Positions 55,690 through 63,892 of a stretch of DNA of 64,000 bases are shown here, piece after piece. The DNA is taken from NCBI RefSeq assembly GCF_002901995.1, contig NZ_PPQN01000004.1:31014-95013 (forward strand), in the 5' to 3' direction. Under the pieces are notes generated by a model, which had not been told where the DNA came from, searched no databases, and saw nothing but the letters and a program-made list of their open reading frames with translations. This DNA is from Staphylococcus coagulans (GTDB lineage: Bacteria; Bacillota; Bacilli; Staphylococcales; Staphylococcaceae). The stretch's first letter is position 1. Every line of letters begins with the position of its first letter. Both the position numbers and the translations under genes were made by a program.

Positions 55690-56694
55690 TTATTCTTCAG
55701 ATACTTGCACGACTTGCTTACCAAAGTTATCACCTGAGAATAATTTTCTAAAAGCTGTAGGCAATTGATTAAAACCGTTATCAATTGTTACTTCTGATTT
55801 TATTTTACTCTCAGAGACCCATTTTGCAAGTTGTTCGCTTGCTTCTTTAAAATGATCAGAAAATTGAGCTACCACAAAGCCTTGCATTAATGCTTGGCTC
55901 TTCACTAAAGTTTCTTGAATTCTTGGTCCCAGTTCAGCCTCTGTATTATTATATGTTGAGATGGCGCCACACACCGGGACACGCGCAAACTGATTGAGAT
56001 GTTTGAATACTTCATCTGATAGTGCGCCGCCCACATTTTCATAATAAACATCAATACCGTCTGGAACAGCTTGTTCAAGTTTCTCTGCAAAGTCATCACG
56101 TTTATAGTCAACTGCAACATCGAAGCCAAGTGTATCTGTTAAATATGATGTTTTCTCGTCGCCACCCGCAATACCAACAACTCTAGCGCCTTTAATTTTA
56201 GCGATTTGTCCTACAACAGAACCTACAGCACCAGAAGCTGCTGATACAACGACGGTTTCACCTTGTTTTGGTTTTCCAATTTCTAATAAACCTGTATAAG
56301 CCGTCATACCAGGCATGCCGAGAACACTTAAATACAAATACAGTGGAACTTCTTTTGAAGGAATCGGATCTACTTTTTGTGCATCTACGGTAATGATTTT
56401 TTGCCAAGGTAAGACACCTGTAACATAATCACCTACATTAAAATTATCCGCTTCAGATTTAATAACCTTCGCCACGATATGGCCGTGAATAGGCGCATCA
56501 ATTTCATAAGGTTTAACATAACTTTTCGAATCATTCATTCTGCCACGCATGTACGGATCAACTGAAATATAAACTGCTTCTAGTTGAACTTCACCTTGCT
56601 TTGGCTCAACAGTTTCTATCTCTTCATATCTAAAAGTATCATCTTTTGGTACACCTTTAGGTCTTTTTGCTAAAACAATTTGTTCATTTTGCAT
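55690..56694 (-). CDS. NADP-dependent MDR-family oxidoreductase (CurA/YncB-like)
   Basis: A 334-residue zinc-independent medium-chain reductase. The start LAKRPKGVPKDDTFRYEE, the cofactor motif AASGAVGSVVGQIAKIKGARVVG split across the Rossmann fold, and YYENVGGALSDEVF identify the leukotriene-B4 dehydrogenase / CurA group that reduces activated double bonds. The substrate is likely a reactive enal or enone, by family. GGAGGCTAATT precedes the start. Confidence 0.9.
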   Translation of the reverse strand: MQNEQIVLAKRPKGVPKDDTFRYEEIETVEPKQGEVQLEAVYISVDPYMRGRMNDSKSYVKPYEIDAPIHGHIVAKVIKSEADNFNVGDYVTGVLPWQKIITVDAQKVDPIPSKEVPLYLYLSVLGMPGMTAYTGLLEIGKPKQGETVVVSAASGAVGSVVGQIAKIKGARVVGIAGGDEKTSYLTDTLGFDVAVDYKRDDFAEKLEQAVPDGIDVYYENVGGALSDEVFKHLNQFARVPVCGAISTYNNTEAELGPRIQETLVKSQALMQGFVVAQFSDHFKEASEQLAKWVSESKIKSEVTIDNGFNQLPTAFRKLFSGDNFGKQVVQVSEE

Positions 56695-56831
56695 AATTAG
56701 CCTCCGTTCTTAATAGATTGAGACACATCTCGTCGTATTGAATTCAACAACTTGAGATGCTCGCTTTTAAAAACGATATGATGCCCTATCAATCGCGTGA
56801 CGTGAACCATTATTATAGGCTCACATTCGCT

Positions 56832-57506
56832 TTATTTTTCTTCTAGAAATTTTGCAACTGCATCTGAAAGTGGTGCATCACCATTAATGATTTGGAACTC
56901 TTTACCATGAAGCGTATCATTAACAACCACTTCTGCTAATACTTCAGCAACGTCTTCTCTTGTGATTTTAATAGGACCTTTACCTCTTACATTAGAAGCA
57001 ATGGTAAATTTTGATGTCCCTTTGTCATTTGTTAAACCACCTGGATGTACAATTGTATATTTAAGGTTCGTACGACGTAAATAGTCGTCAGCATAATGTT
57101 TTGCAATCGTATATGGTTTTAAGTCTCCTGATTCATCAAATGCTTCTCTACGTGAATCAAACGTAGATACCATAATGAAATGCTTAACGCCAGCTTGCTC
57201 ACTCGCTTTAATCGCTTTAACTGCCCCGTCTAAATCAACAATGATTGTTTTATCATCGCCAGTATTAGGCCCTGAGCCGACTGAAAAAAGAACTTGATCA
57301 AAATTTTTAAATGTTTCACTCAATTCATCTATAGATTGATTTTCAACATCTACATAAATCGCTGAGACATTATCATTTTTTAATGCATCAACTTGCGATT
57401 CTTTTCTTACACCTGCAGTAAATTCAACGTTTTGCGCTTTCAGTTTATTGACGAGATGTTTACCTACGCCACCATTTGCACCAATAATTAATTGAGACAA
57501 TGTCAT
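56832..57506 (-). CDS. NAD(P)-binding atypical SDR (NmrA/YwnB-like)
   Basis: A 224-residue Rossmann-fold protein with the nucleotide loop IIGANGGVGKHLVNKLKAQ near residue 7, ASEQAGVKHFIMVSTFDSR in the centre and YTIVHPGGLTND near residue 150. Relatives are atypical short-chain reductases or NADPH sensors. The substrate is unknown. GGAGTGAATGACATT region: AAGGAGTG precedes the ATG. It lies nine bases after the DJ-1 gene. Confidence 0.88.
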   Translation of the reverse strand: MTLSQLIIGANGGVGKHLVNKLKAQNVEFTAGVRKESQVDALKNDNVSAIYVDVENQSIDELSETFKNFDQVLFSVGSGPNTGDDKTIIVDLDGAVKAIKASEQAGVKHFIMVSTFDSRREAFDESGDLKPYTIAKHYADDYLRRTNLKYTIVHPGGLTNDKGTSKFTIASNVRGKGPIKITREDVAEVLAEVVVNDTLHGKEFQIINGDAPLSDAVAKFLEEK

Positions 57507-57514
57507 TCACTCCT

Positions 57515-58195
57515 TTATTTTTTTAATAACGCTAATGCTTTTTCAGCTACAGCATGGCCTGATTGTGGGTTTTGACCTGTAATAATACGACCATCTACGA
57601 CCGCAAATGGGTGCCAATCTGCATCTTTTTTAAATTTTGCCCCTTTGCTTACAAACTCATCTTCTAATAAGTAAGGGATACTTTGAGTTGTCCCATTTGC
57701 TTCTTCTTCACTATTTGTAAAACCTGTCACTTCTTTACCATTCACTAAGAAGCCATTTTCAAATGGAATGTCTAACAGGCCAACTGCCCCGTGACATACA
57801 GAAGAAACGATTCCGTTATTTTCATAGATTTTAACCGCAATGTTATTGATTGCTTCATTATTTCTTAAATCCCAAATTACACCGTGACCACCCGCAAAAT
57901 AAATAATACTGTAATCTTCCGGGTTTACTTCATCTGGAGATAATGTATGGCCAAAGTTCTTCATATAGTTATCATCCGTATAGTATGCCCAATCATCATC
58001 AGACATCATATCTGGTGTAAGACTTACAGGATCAAGTGGTACATAGCCACCTTTTGGACTCATGTAATCTACTTCGTAACCCGCATCGTAAAAGTCTTTC
58101 GCAAAATGCGTTACTTCAGAAAACCAAGCACCTGTTGCTCTTTTTAAATTTTCATATTTAGATACATTTGTCATTACAATTAAAGCTTTTTTCAT
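57515..58195 (-). CDS. DJ-1/PfpI superfamily protein (Hsp31/HchA-like)
   Basis: A 226-residue protein with the class I glutamine-amidotransferase-like fold. The nucleophile elbow is SSVCHGAVGLLD (cysteine at about 137), with YFAGGHGVIWDL before it. Members act as glyoxalase III, deglycase or chaperone; the exact activity is inferred. GGAGGAGGAATTACA precedes the start. It is the first gene of the minus-strand cluster and is divergent from the merR-type regulator. Confidence 0.9.
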   Translation of the reverse strand: MKKALIVMTNVSKYENLKRATGAWFSEVTHFAKDFYDAGYEVDYMSPKGGYVPLDPVSLTPDMMSDDDWAYYTDDNYMKNFGHTLSPDEVNPEDYSIIYFAGGHGVIWDLRNNEAINNIAVKIYENNGIVSSVCHGAVGLLDIPFENGFLVNGKEVTGFTNSEEEANGTTQSIPYLLEDEFVSKGAKFKKDADWHPFAVVDGRIITGQNPQSGHAVAEKALALLKK

Positions 58196-58238
58196 TGTAA
58201 TTCCTCCTCCGAAATGATTATATATAATAAGATAACAG

Positions 58239-58254
58239 TTAAACCTTACTTTAA
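58239..58254. promoter_or_regulatory. Candidate operator of the MerR-type regulator
   Basis: TTAAACCTTACTTTAA contains the inverted repeat TTAAA/TTTAA in the 69-base gap between the divergent genes. Its place before the regulator and the DJ-1 operon suits a MerR-family binding site. Dyad quality is modest. Confidence 0.35.
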
Positions 58255-58264
58255 GAGAAGGGAT

Positions 58265-58612
58265 ATGCTCACATTGGAAAAATATTATATCGATTATGTT
58301 GCAGAAATATGCAATATATCCAAAAGTAGATTAAGATTTTATGAAAAAAAAGAGATTTTAAAATTTATAGAAAGAGATTCGAATAACAAACGATTATATT
58401 CAAAAGATGATATTGAAATGATTAAGTTTATCAAATGCTTAAGTACGTTAAATATGACTTTAAAAGAAATTAAGAAAAACACCAATATGCTCTATGAAAA
58501 GAAAACAGACGTTAAAACAATTTTAACGTTACATTTAGAGGTCCTTAATACAAAGAAAGCATCGCTAACGAAACAAATTAACATTCTCGAAAAGGAACTC
58601 AAACAAATATAA
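58265..58612 (+). CDS. MerR-family transcription regulator
   Basis: A 116-residue MerR regulator. The helix-turn-helix and wing are visible in YVAEICNISKSRLRFYEKKEIL, and the segment NNKRLYSKDDIEMIKFIKCL is typical. The C-terminal coiled coil has no cysteine cluster for metals, which favours an organic or redox effector. ATG at 58265 has AGAAGGG close upstream; the 17 in-frame codons before it lack support. It probably controls the divergent DJ-1/reductase operon. Confidence 0.87.
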   Translation: MLTLEKYYIDYVAEICNISKSRLRFYEKKEILKFIERDSNNKRLYSKDDIEMIKFIKCLSTLNMTLKEIKKNTNMLYEKKTDVKTILTLHLEVLNTKKASLTKQINILEKELKQI

Positions 58613-59263
58613 GCCTCATTCTTTCATTAATATGTGTAACTTAACATCAATTAATAAATAAGTTGAACTTAAACATTCTTTTTCCCACTAGATACGCTGT
58701 TTCATTATATATTGTGGTCTATATTCTTGTTGTCAACCTCGCTTGAAAACCGCAAAATATTGTTATATTCTTAACAAGTAAGTGCAATTAAAGTAATCAG
58801 CATATCCAATAAAAAACATAGCTATAACACCTACGATTAAATTACTTTTTATTTTAAATAGCCCGTATCTGTTCGTTTCTAAACCTTTAAACAATTCATA
58901 TTTGCACGCTCTAATTAAGCTTATTAGTACTGAAACTTTCCATATCATCGTCATTGATGCAGTTACACTTTTATGTAACAAATGCAACATCAGCATTGTG
59001 GTGGGGAAATGCATTGTGAACGCAATGATGATTTTAAAATCATTAAGTGTATCAAAATAGTTGCTACGCATCAACTTTATGTGAGACGGCGCGCCCCTTA
59101 CATATTAATATGATACCATTTTTTGTTATCGCTTACATGATATGTAGGTTGATGTGGATTTAATGAAATAGGATGAGAGCGCAGCGCTTATTTATTGAAA
59201 CTCGCTTATTAGCCCCAAATTTTAATATCACGAATATATCTTGCTTACTGAAAGGACGAAATT
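58613..59263. other. 650-base gap between the MerR-type gene and the FemA-like gene
   Basis: Apart from the doubtful frame at 58763-59074 I see no supported feature. The right end (59090-59250) should hold the FemA-like promoter. The sequence is AT-rich with a short GC-rich block (GACGGCGCGCCCC) near 59085. Confidence 0.4.
58763..59074 (-). CDS. Doubtful small membrane-protein frame
   Basis: A 103-codon frame with three hydrophobic segments (for example NLIVGVIAMFFIGYADYF). I recognise no family, and there is no good ribosome site before the first ATG codons. It could be a real small protein, a remnant of a larger gene, or chance in AT-rich DNA. Confidence 0.25.
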   Translation of the reverse strand: MMRSNYFDTLNDFKIIIAFTMHFPTTMLMLHLLHKSVTASMTMIWKVSVLISLIRACKYELFKGLETNRYGLFKIKSNLIVGVIAMFFIGYADYFNCTYLLRI

Positions 59264-60508
59264 ATGCAATTTTTAAATTTAACCGAACAAGAATTTGATT
59301 CATTTACTCAAGAGAATTTTTCGCATTACACGCAAAGTAAAGATCTCTTCGAATATAGAGATAATAAAAGCCAAGACGTTCATATTGTCGGGGTTAAAAA
59401 CGATAAGGGTAAAGTAATTGCAGGTTGTTTATTTACAGAAGCTCGTGTTATGAAATTCTTTAAATACTTTTACTCACATAGAGGGCCAGTGATGGATTTT
59501 CATAACACTGAGTTAGTAACATTTTTCTTTGAAAATCTCACACAATATTTAAAAAAACAAAACTGCTTATTTACATTAGTTGATCCTTATATGGTCATCA
59601 ATGAATATAATGCAGATGGTGAAATCATTGCGTCGCATCATTATGAAACATTTAAAACAACACTTGAAGGGCTTGGCTATAAACATCAAGGCTATTCGAT
59701 TGGCTATCATCCTTTGAGCCAAATTAGATGGCTGTCAGTCCTTGATTTAAAAGATAAAACAGAAGCAGACTTATTAAAAGCAATGCAATACCAAACACGT
59801 AGAAATATTAAAAAGACCGAAGAAATGCATGTACAAGTTGAAGAATTAAGTATTGATGAAACAGAACGCTTCTTCAAACTTTTTAAAATGGCTGAAGAAA
59901 AACATGGATTTTCATTTAGAGATTTAGACTATTTTAAAGAAATGCAAAAAATCTATAAAAATTCTGCTTTAAAAATTGCGACCATTAATTTGAAAGATTA
60001 TTTGAGCACATTAACAACGCAACAACAGTCCATCACAGAAACGTTGACTTTAGCAGAAGAAAAATTAGAAGAAAATCCTAATTCTAAAAAACAGAAATCA
60101 AAAGTCCAAGATTTACGTCAACGACTTCAAAGCTCAAATAAAAAAATTGAAAGAATTCAATCGCTCATCGAAAGTGATGGTGAAGTGCTTGATTTAGCCG
60201 CTGCTTTATACATCTATAACAATCATGAAATGTACTATTTATCTAGCGGATCCAATCCGAAATATAATGAATTTATGGGTGCTTATAAATTACAATGGGA
60301 AATGATTAAATTTAGCCTAGACCATCATATTGATCGTTACAATTTTTATGGCGTAACAGGCGATTTTTCAAAAGATGCTGAAGACTACGGTGTTCAACAA
60401 TTTAAAAAAGGATTTAATGCACACGTTGAAGAATATATCGGTGATTTCGTTAAGCCTATTAAGAAAAACTGGTATTTCATTTACAAATTACTCAATCGAG
60501 ATCGTTAA
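59264..60508 (+). CDS. FemA/FemB-family peptidoglycan-bridge aminoacyltransferase
   Basis: A 414-residue FemABX protein that transfers amino acids from tRNA to the interpeptide bridge of lipid II. It has two acetyltransferase-like subdomains and a helical arm (about 250-310, rich in E, K, Q). Conserved blocks are YFYSHRGPVMDF, IRWLSVLDLKDKTEADLLK and the C-terminal RYNFYGVTGDFSKDAEDYGV with EEYIGDFVKPI. It is clearly not FemA itself by sequence and resembles FmhA/FmhC-type paralogues. GAAAGGACGAAATT precedes the ATG. It is transcribed alone. Confidence 0.9.
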   Translation: MQFLNLTEQEFDSFTQENFSHYTQSKDLFEYRDNKSQDVHIVGVKNDKGKVIAGCLFTEARVMKFFKYFYSHRGPVMDFHNTELVTFFFENLTQYLKKQNCLFTLVDPYMVINEYNADGEIIASHHYETFKTTLEGLGYKHQGYSIGYHPLSQIRWLSVLDLKDKTEADLLKAMQYQTRRNIKKTEEMHVQVEELSIDETERFFKLFKMAEEKHGFSFRDLDYFKEMQKIYKNSALKIATINLKDYLSTLTTQQQSITETLTLAEEKLEENPNSKKQKSKVQDLRQRLQSSNKKIERIQSLIESDGEVLDLAAALYIYNNHEMYYLSSGSNPKYNEFMGAYKLQWEMIKFSLDHHIDRYNFYGVTGDFSKDAEDYGVQQFKKGFNAHVEEYIGDFVKPIKKNWYFIYKLLNRDR

Positions 60509-61005
60509 TTAATAGCCTTCCGTTTTATGACGGTTCCCTCACCTTTTTTACCGTCAATTCGTATCTGTCTTCCGTTTAAGGCATGGAGATGACTACTCGG
60601 ATTGCACAAAGCTTACAACAGCCCCTGTGCAATCCAGCTAGCCACTGCATTTTATCATTATGCCCTTATCATCCATCTAATTGCCCACCTCCTTACTCAT
60701 TAATTACCACCCACATTTCTTCATAAGCTGTTCATCTTTATTAACAGGTAAATGAGGTGTCGTTATATTAAAATCATCTTACAAAACAAAATTTTCTGTC
60801 CGTTAAAATGAATGCACCAATTCGAGCACTACAATGTTTAAAGCCATCCGTCAAATTAAATAAAATTTTCCGCAACATTACAAATTCGTAACATGTGCCC
60901 TATATGATTTATTCTTTGTTATCATGGGTAGTGTATTCATAACAAATTAGAACACTCATAAATGATAGAGATTAAAAATCTAAGTGTCACTAAGGAGGAA
61001 ATACA
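60509..61005. other. Intergenic region with WalR-type box and inverted repeat
   Basis: The left half contains a perfect 10-bp inverted repeat, GGATTGCACA with TGTGCAATCC (60599-60608 with 60626-60635), without a T-run. The right half is the leader and control region of the LysM-CHAP gene. No coding signal. Confidence 0.6.
60877..60893 (-). promoter_or_regulatory. WalR-type binding box upstream of the LysM-CHAP gene
   Basis: Read on the minus strand this is TGTTACGAATTTGTAAT, a perfect fit to the WalR consensus TGTWAH-N5-TGTWAH. Secreted CHAP amidases of the SsaA type are known members of the WalKR regulon in S. aureus. Confidence 0.75.
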
Positions 61006-61821
61006 TTGAAAAAATTCGCATTTGCATTTACGATGGCATCTGGCGCAGCTGCATTATTAACGCATCAAGATGCTGAAGCTTCAACGCAACATACAGTTCA
61101 ATCTGGAGAGTCATTATGGTCAATCGCACAACAATACGGCACATCTGTTGATCAAATTAAACAAGCGAATCAGTTAGACAATAACATGGTATTCCCTGGT
61201 CAAGTCCTCTCAATCGGTGGAGGTAGCGGTGCTGGCGGTGCTGCAACAGCACAATCATCCAATAATGGTTCACACGTTGTACAAGCAGGCGAATCTTTAA
61301 ATGTTATTGCCGCACAATATGGTGTCAGTGTCCAAGATTTGATGCGTGCAAATGGCTTAAATAGTTATTTGATCCATCCACAACAAACTTTAAAAATCCC
61401 TGGTGGTGCTGGTGGTGCACAAGCGCCTCAAATCGGGGGCTCAAATGGTTCATCAACAGGTAACGGAGGCTATACATCTCCTACATTTAATCATCAAAAT
61501 TTATACGACTGGGGTCAATGTACATGGCATGTTTTCAACCGTCGTGCTGAAACAGGCCAACCCATCAGTACATATTGGTGGAATGCCGATCATTGGGCTA
61601 GCAATGCAGCAACTGATGGTTACAGAGTAGATCACAATCCTACTGTTGGTTCTATTTTACAAAACTTTGAAGGTCCAGTCGGTCACGTAGCCTATGTTGA
61701 ACGTACAAATCCAGATGGTAGCATTCTTATTTCAGAAATGAACTACAATACGCCTCCAGGTGTTGTTGATTATCGTACAATTCCTGCTTCAGTTGCGTCT
61801 CAATATAATTATATTCACTAA
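61006..61821 (+). CDS. Secreted LysM-CHAP peptidoglycan hydrolase (SsaA-like)
   Basis: A 271-residue secreted cell-wall amidase or endopeptidase. A signal peptide ends near AEA-STQ (about residue 25). Two LysM domains (about 28-70 and 90-132, each starting TVQSGESLWSIAQQYG or VVQAGESLNVIAAQYG) bind peptidoglycan, followed by a glycine/serine linker and a CHAP domain with the catalytic cysteine in DWGQCTWHVF and histidine in GPVGHVAYVE. The start codon is TTG at 61006, supported by AAGGAGGAAATACA. It is monocistronic and probably WalR-controlled. Confidence 0.94.
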   Translation: MKKFAFAFTMASGAAALLTHQDAEASTQHTVQSGESLWSIAQQYGTSVDQIKQANQLDNNMVFPGQVLSIGGGSGAGGAATAQSSNNGSHVVQAGESLNVIAAQYGVSVQDLMRANGLNSYLIHPQQTLKIPGGAGGAQAPQIGGSNGSSTGNGGYTSPTFNHQNLYDWGQCTWHVFNRRAETGQPISTYWWNADHWASNAATDGYRVDHNPTVGSILQNFEGPVGHVAYVERTNPDGSILISEMNYNTPPGVVDYRTIPASVASQYNYIH

Positions 61822-61844
61822 TTCATTTTGAAGCATATGTCATA

Positions 61845-61886
61845 AAAAAGCCATTAGAAGCGAAAAAAACTTCTAATGGCTTTTTT
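61845..61886. terminator. Bidirectional terminator after the LysM-CHAP gene
   Basis: GCCATTAGAAG (61850-61860) pairs perfectly with CTTCTAATGGC (61870-61880), flanked by AAAAA and TTTTTT. Confidence 0.93.
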
Positions 61887-61954
61887 GTTGTTTAAAATTA
61901 TCAATTTTATAGCGCGCTGTAGTAATAAAGTCATGCTTATCCTTTTACATATTG

Positions 61955-61979
61955 CTATTGCACATTCATCTTGCAATAG
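61955..61979 (-). terminator. Possible terminator of pit
   Basis: CTATTGCA (61955-61962) pairs with TGCAATAG (61972-61979). There is no T-run after it on the minus strand, so the bidirectional hairpin at 61845-61886 may serve instead. Confidence 0.3.
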
Positions 61980-62011
61980 ACAGAGGCACTTAAGCTATAG
62001 ATGCTTCTCTA

Positions 62012-63013
62012 TTATAAGAATAAGTTTAAAATCAAATAAAAAACTGCAGCAATAACAGCTGAAATTGGTAATGTAATGACCCAAGTGACGATCATACGTT
62101 TCGCTGTATTCCAATGCACACCTTTAATTCGATTTGAAGAACCTACCCCTAAGATAGATGAAGATACGACATGTGTTGTTGATAATGGAAAATGAAGTGA
62201 TGATGCGACAAATATTGTCAATGCTGAAGCTAAATCAGCTGACGCACCATTTGCTGGACGAATTTTCATAATGTTACCGCCCACTGTTTTAATAATCTTC
62301 CAGCCCCCAATGGCTGTTCCTAATCCCATTGCCGTTGCACAAGAGACCTTAACCCATAATGCAGGCTCAACACTTGTTTGTAAATTCGCAACAATTAACG
62401 CTAATGTAATAATCCCCATTGATTTCTGGGCATCGTTTGTACCGTGAGAAAAAGATTGTAAAGACGCTGTGAATATTTGAAAGATACGAAAATTACGATT
62501 GGTTTTTGTTAAATTCGCATTTCTAAAAATCGTTTTGACAATCGTATAAATAATAAAACCAACGATAAATGCAATCACGGGTGATAACAGTAACACTAAC
62601 ACAATTTTCGTAAAGCCTTGATAGTGTAACACATTAAAAGAACCCGCAGAAGCAATTGCCGCACCTGCAATTGCACCGATTAACGCGTGTGAAGATGAGC
62701 TCGGTATCCCGTAATACCAAGTCACTAAATTCCATACAATAGCCGCCAAAATCGCTGCTAACACAACAACAAGCCCATTTTCTAATGTAAATGGATCGAC
62801 TATTTCTTTTGTAATTGTTGAGGCTACACCCGTAAAAGTCAGTGCCCCGATAAAGTTCATAAATGCTGCCAACAAAATGGCTTGTCTCGGTGATAACGCA
62901 CGCGTTGATACTGCCGTCGCAACTGCATTGGCTGTATCATGAAACCCGTTGATAAAATCAAATAATAACGAAAAGATAATGATAGCTACCGTAATAAGCA
63001 ACAAAAACTCCAT
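62012..63013 (-). CDS. pit: Low-affinity inorganic phosphate transporter Pit
   Basis: A 333-residue phosphate:proton symporter (probably as metal-phosphate). The two internally repeated signatures are GFHDTANAVATAVS near residue 23 and SHGTNDAQKSMG near residue 193, with about ten helices. The length is normal for the short Gram-positive form. GGGAGTCCTTATTT precedes the ATG. It follows the DUF47 gene by 14 bases in the same operon. Confidence 0.95.
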   Translation of the reverse strand: MEFLLLITVAIIIFSLLFDFINGFHDTANAVATAVSTRALSPRQAILLAAFMNFIGALTFTGVASTITKEIVDPFTLENGLVVVLAAILAAIVWNLVTWYYGIPSSSSHALIGAIAGAAIASAGSFNVLHYQGFTKIVLVLLLSPVIAFIVGFIIYTIVKTIFRNANLTKTNRNFRIFQIFTASLQSFSHGTNDAQKSMGIITLALIVANLQTSVEPALWVKVSCATAMGLGTAIGGWKIIKTVGGNIMKIRPANGASADLASALTIFVASSLHFPLSTTHVVSSSILGVGSSNRIKGVHWNTAKRMIVTWVITLPISAVIAAVFYLILNLFL

Positions 63014-63027
63014 AAATAAGGACTCCC

Positions 63028-63645
63028 TTAGCTATTTTTCATTATGATTGTTTCAAAATTATTTGCAACAGCCTGACAGCGGTCGGCAATATTTTCTAAA
63101 CTTTCATAGATGTCTTTAATTTTAATTAAAGTAACAGGGTCTGTTTCACTATTAAAAATATGTTTAATAGACTGACGTAAAATGCCATCACAATTTGTCT
63201 CATATTCTTTAATATTGATAGAGTGTACACGCATATGTGAAAGTTTTTTCTCTGTCATTAAACCAATGGCCAATTTCATCTCGCCAATTGCTTTTTGAAT
63301 ATTATCCACAAACTCAAGCATATACTCATCTGTATATTCAATCGAATACATTTCAAACATACCCGATGTTTCTTCCATTGCATCCAAGACATCATCAATC
63401 GCATTACACAATGACATAATATCTTCACGTTCGATTGGCGTAATGAATGTTTGGTTTAAATCTGTTATGACTTGGTGCATTAAGTCGTCACCATGTGATT
63501 CATACGTCTTGATATTATCAGCATAAGCTCGTAAGTCTAGGTGTGTATTGAAATCCATTTTACCGAACTCAATTGCTGCACGGTCTAAATTGAAAATCAT
63601 ATCCTCTAGGCGTTCCATGAACTTATCCTTTTTCTTCCTAATCAT
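63028..63645 (-). CDS. DUF47 (PhoU-like) partner of Pit
   Basis: A 205-residue all-helical protein of the DUF47/YkaA family, related to PhoU. Typical features are RKKDKFMERLEDMIFNLDRA at the N-terminus and EDIMSLCNAIDDVLDAMEET in the centre. The family is nearly always encoded with Pit and thought to control it. ATG at 63645 has GGAGG eight bases upstream, so the longer frame from 63660 is not used. It is the first gene of the operon. Confidence 0.92.
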   Translation of the reverse strand: MIRKKKDKFMERLEDMIFNLDRAAIEFGKMDFNTHLDLRAYADNIKTYESHGDDLMHQVITDLNQTFITPIEREDIMSLCNAIDDVLDAMEETSGMFEMYSIEYTDEYMLEFVDNIQKAIGEMKLAIGLMTEKKLSHMRVHSINIKEYETNCDGILRQSIKHIFNSETDPVTLIKIKDIYESLENIADRCQAVANNFETIIMKNS

Positions 63646-63703
63646 CTTAAAATCCTCCATTCAGCGATTACCCAATCACTTTTGTAAAAGTTTTATTACT
63701 TTA

Positions 63704-63732
63704 ATTATAAGATAATGTTAAACCTTTGTTAA
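63704..63732 (-). promoter_or_regulatory. Promoter of the DUF47-pit operon with overlapping PhoP-type box
   Basis: On the minus strand TTAACA (63727-63732) and TATAAT (63704-63709) are 17 bases apart. The first TTAACA and a second one (63716-63721) form a TTAACA-N5-TTAACA direct repeat, the PhoP box pattern. The gene function (phosphate transport) fits. Confidence 0.75.
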
Positions 63733-63858
63733 CTCATAAGATGCTTGATAGGGTCATATCACCTTTTGATTTTCTTATTTCATTGTTGTTACATGCTTTC
63801 AACCTTTTTCACAATTCCTATTTGAAAATAGCATATATTTTAAAGCGCTACAATTAAA

Positions 63859-63892
63859 TTTACAAAACCTTAACATTTTATTTTGTTAAGGT
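63859..63892. promoter_or_regulatory. Second PhoP-type box overlapping a palindrome
   Basis: TTTACA-N5-TTAACA (63859-63864 and 63870-63875, plus strand) is another perfect PhoP-type repeat. The second half also belongs to a perfect 9-bp inverted repeat, ACCTTAACA with TGTTAAGGT (63867-63875 with 63884-63892), which could be a hairpin ending a gene beyond the window. Confidence 0.5.
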
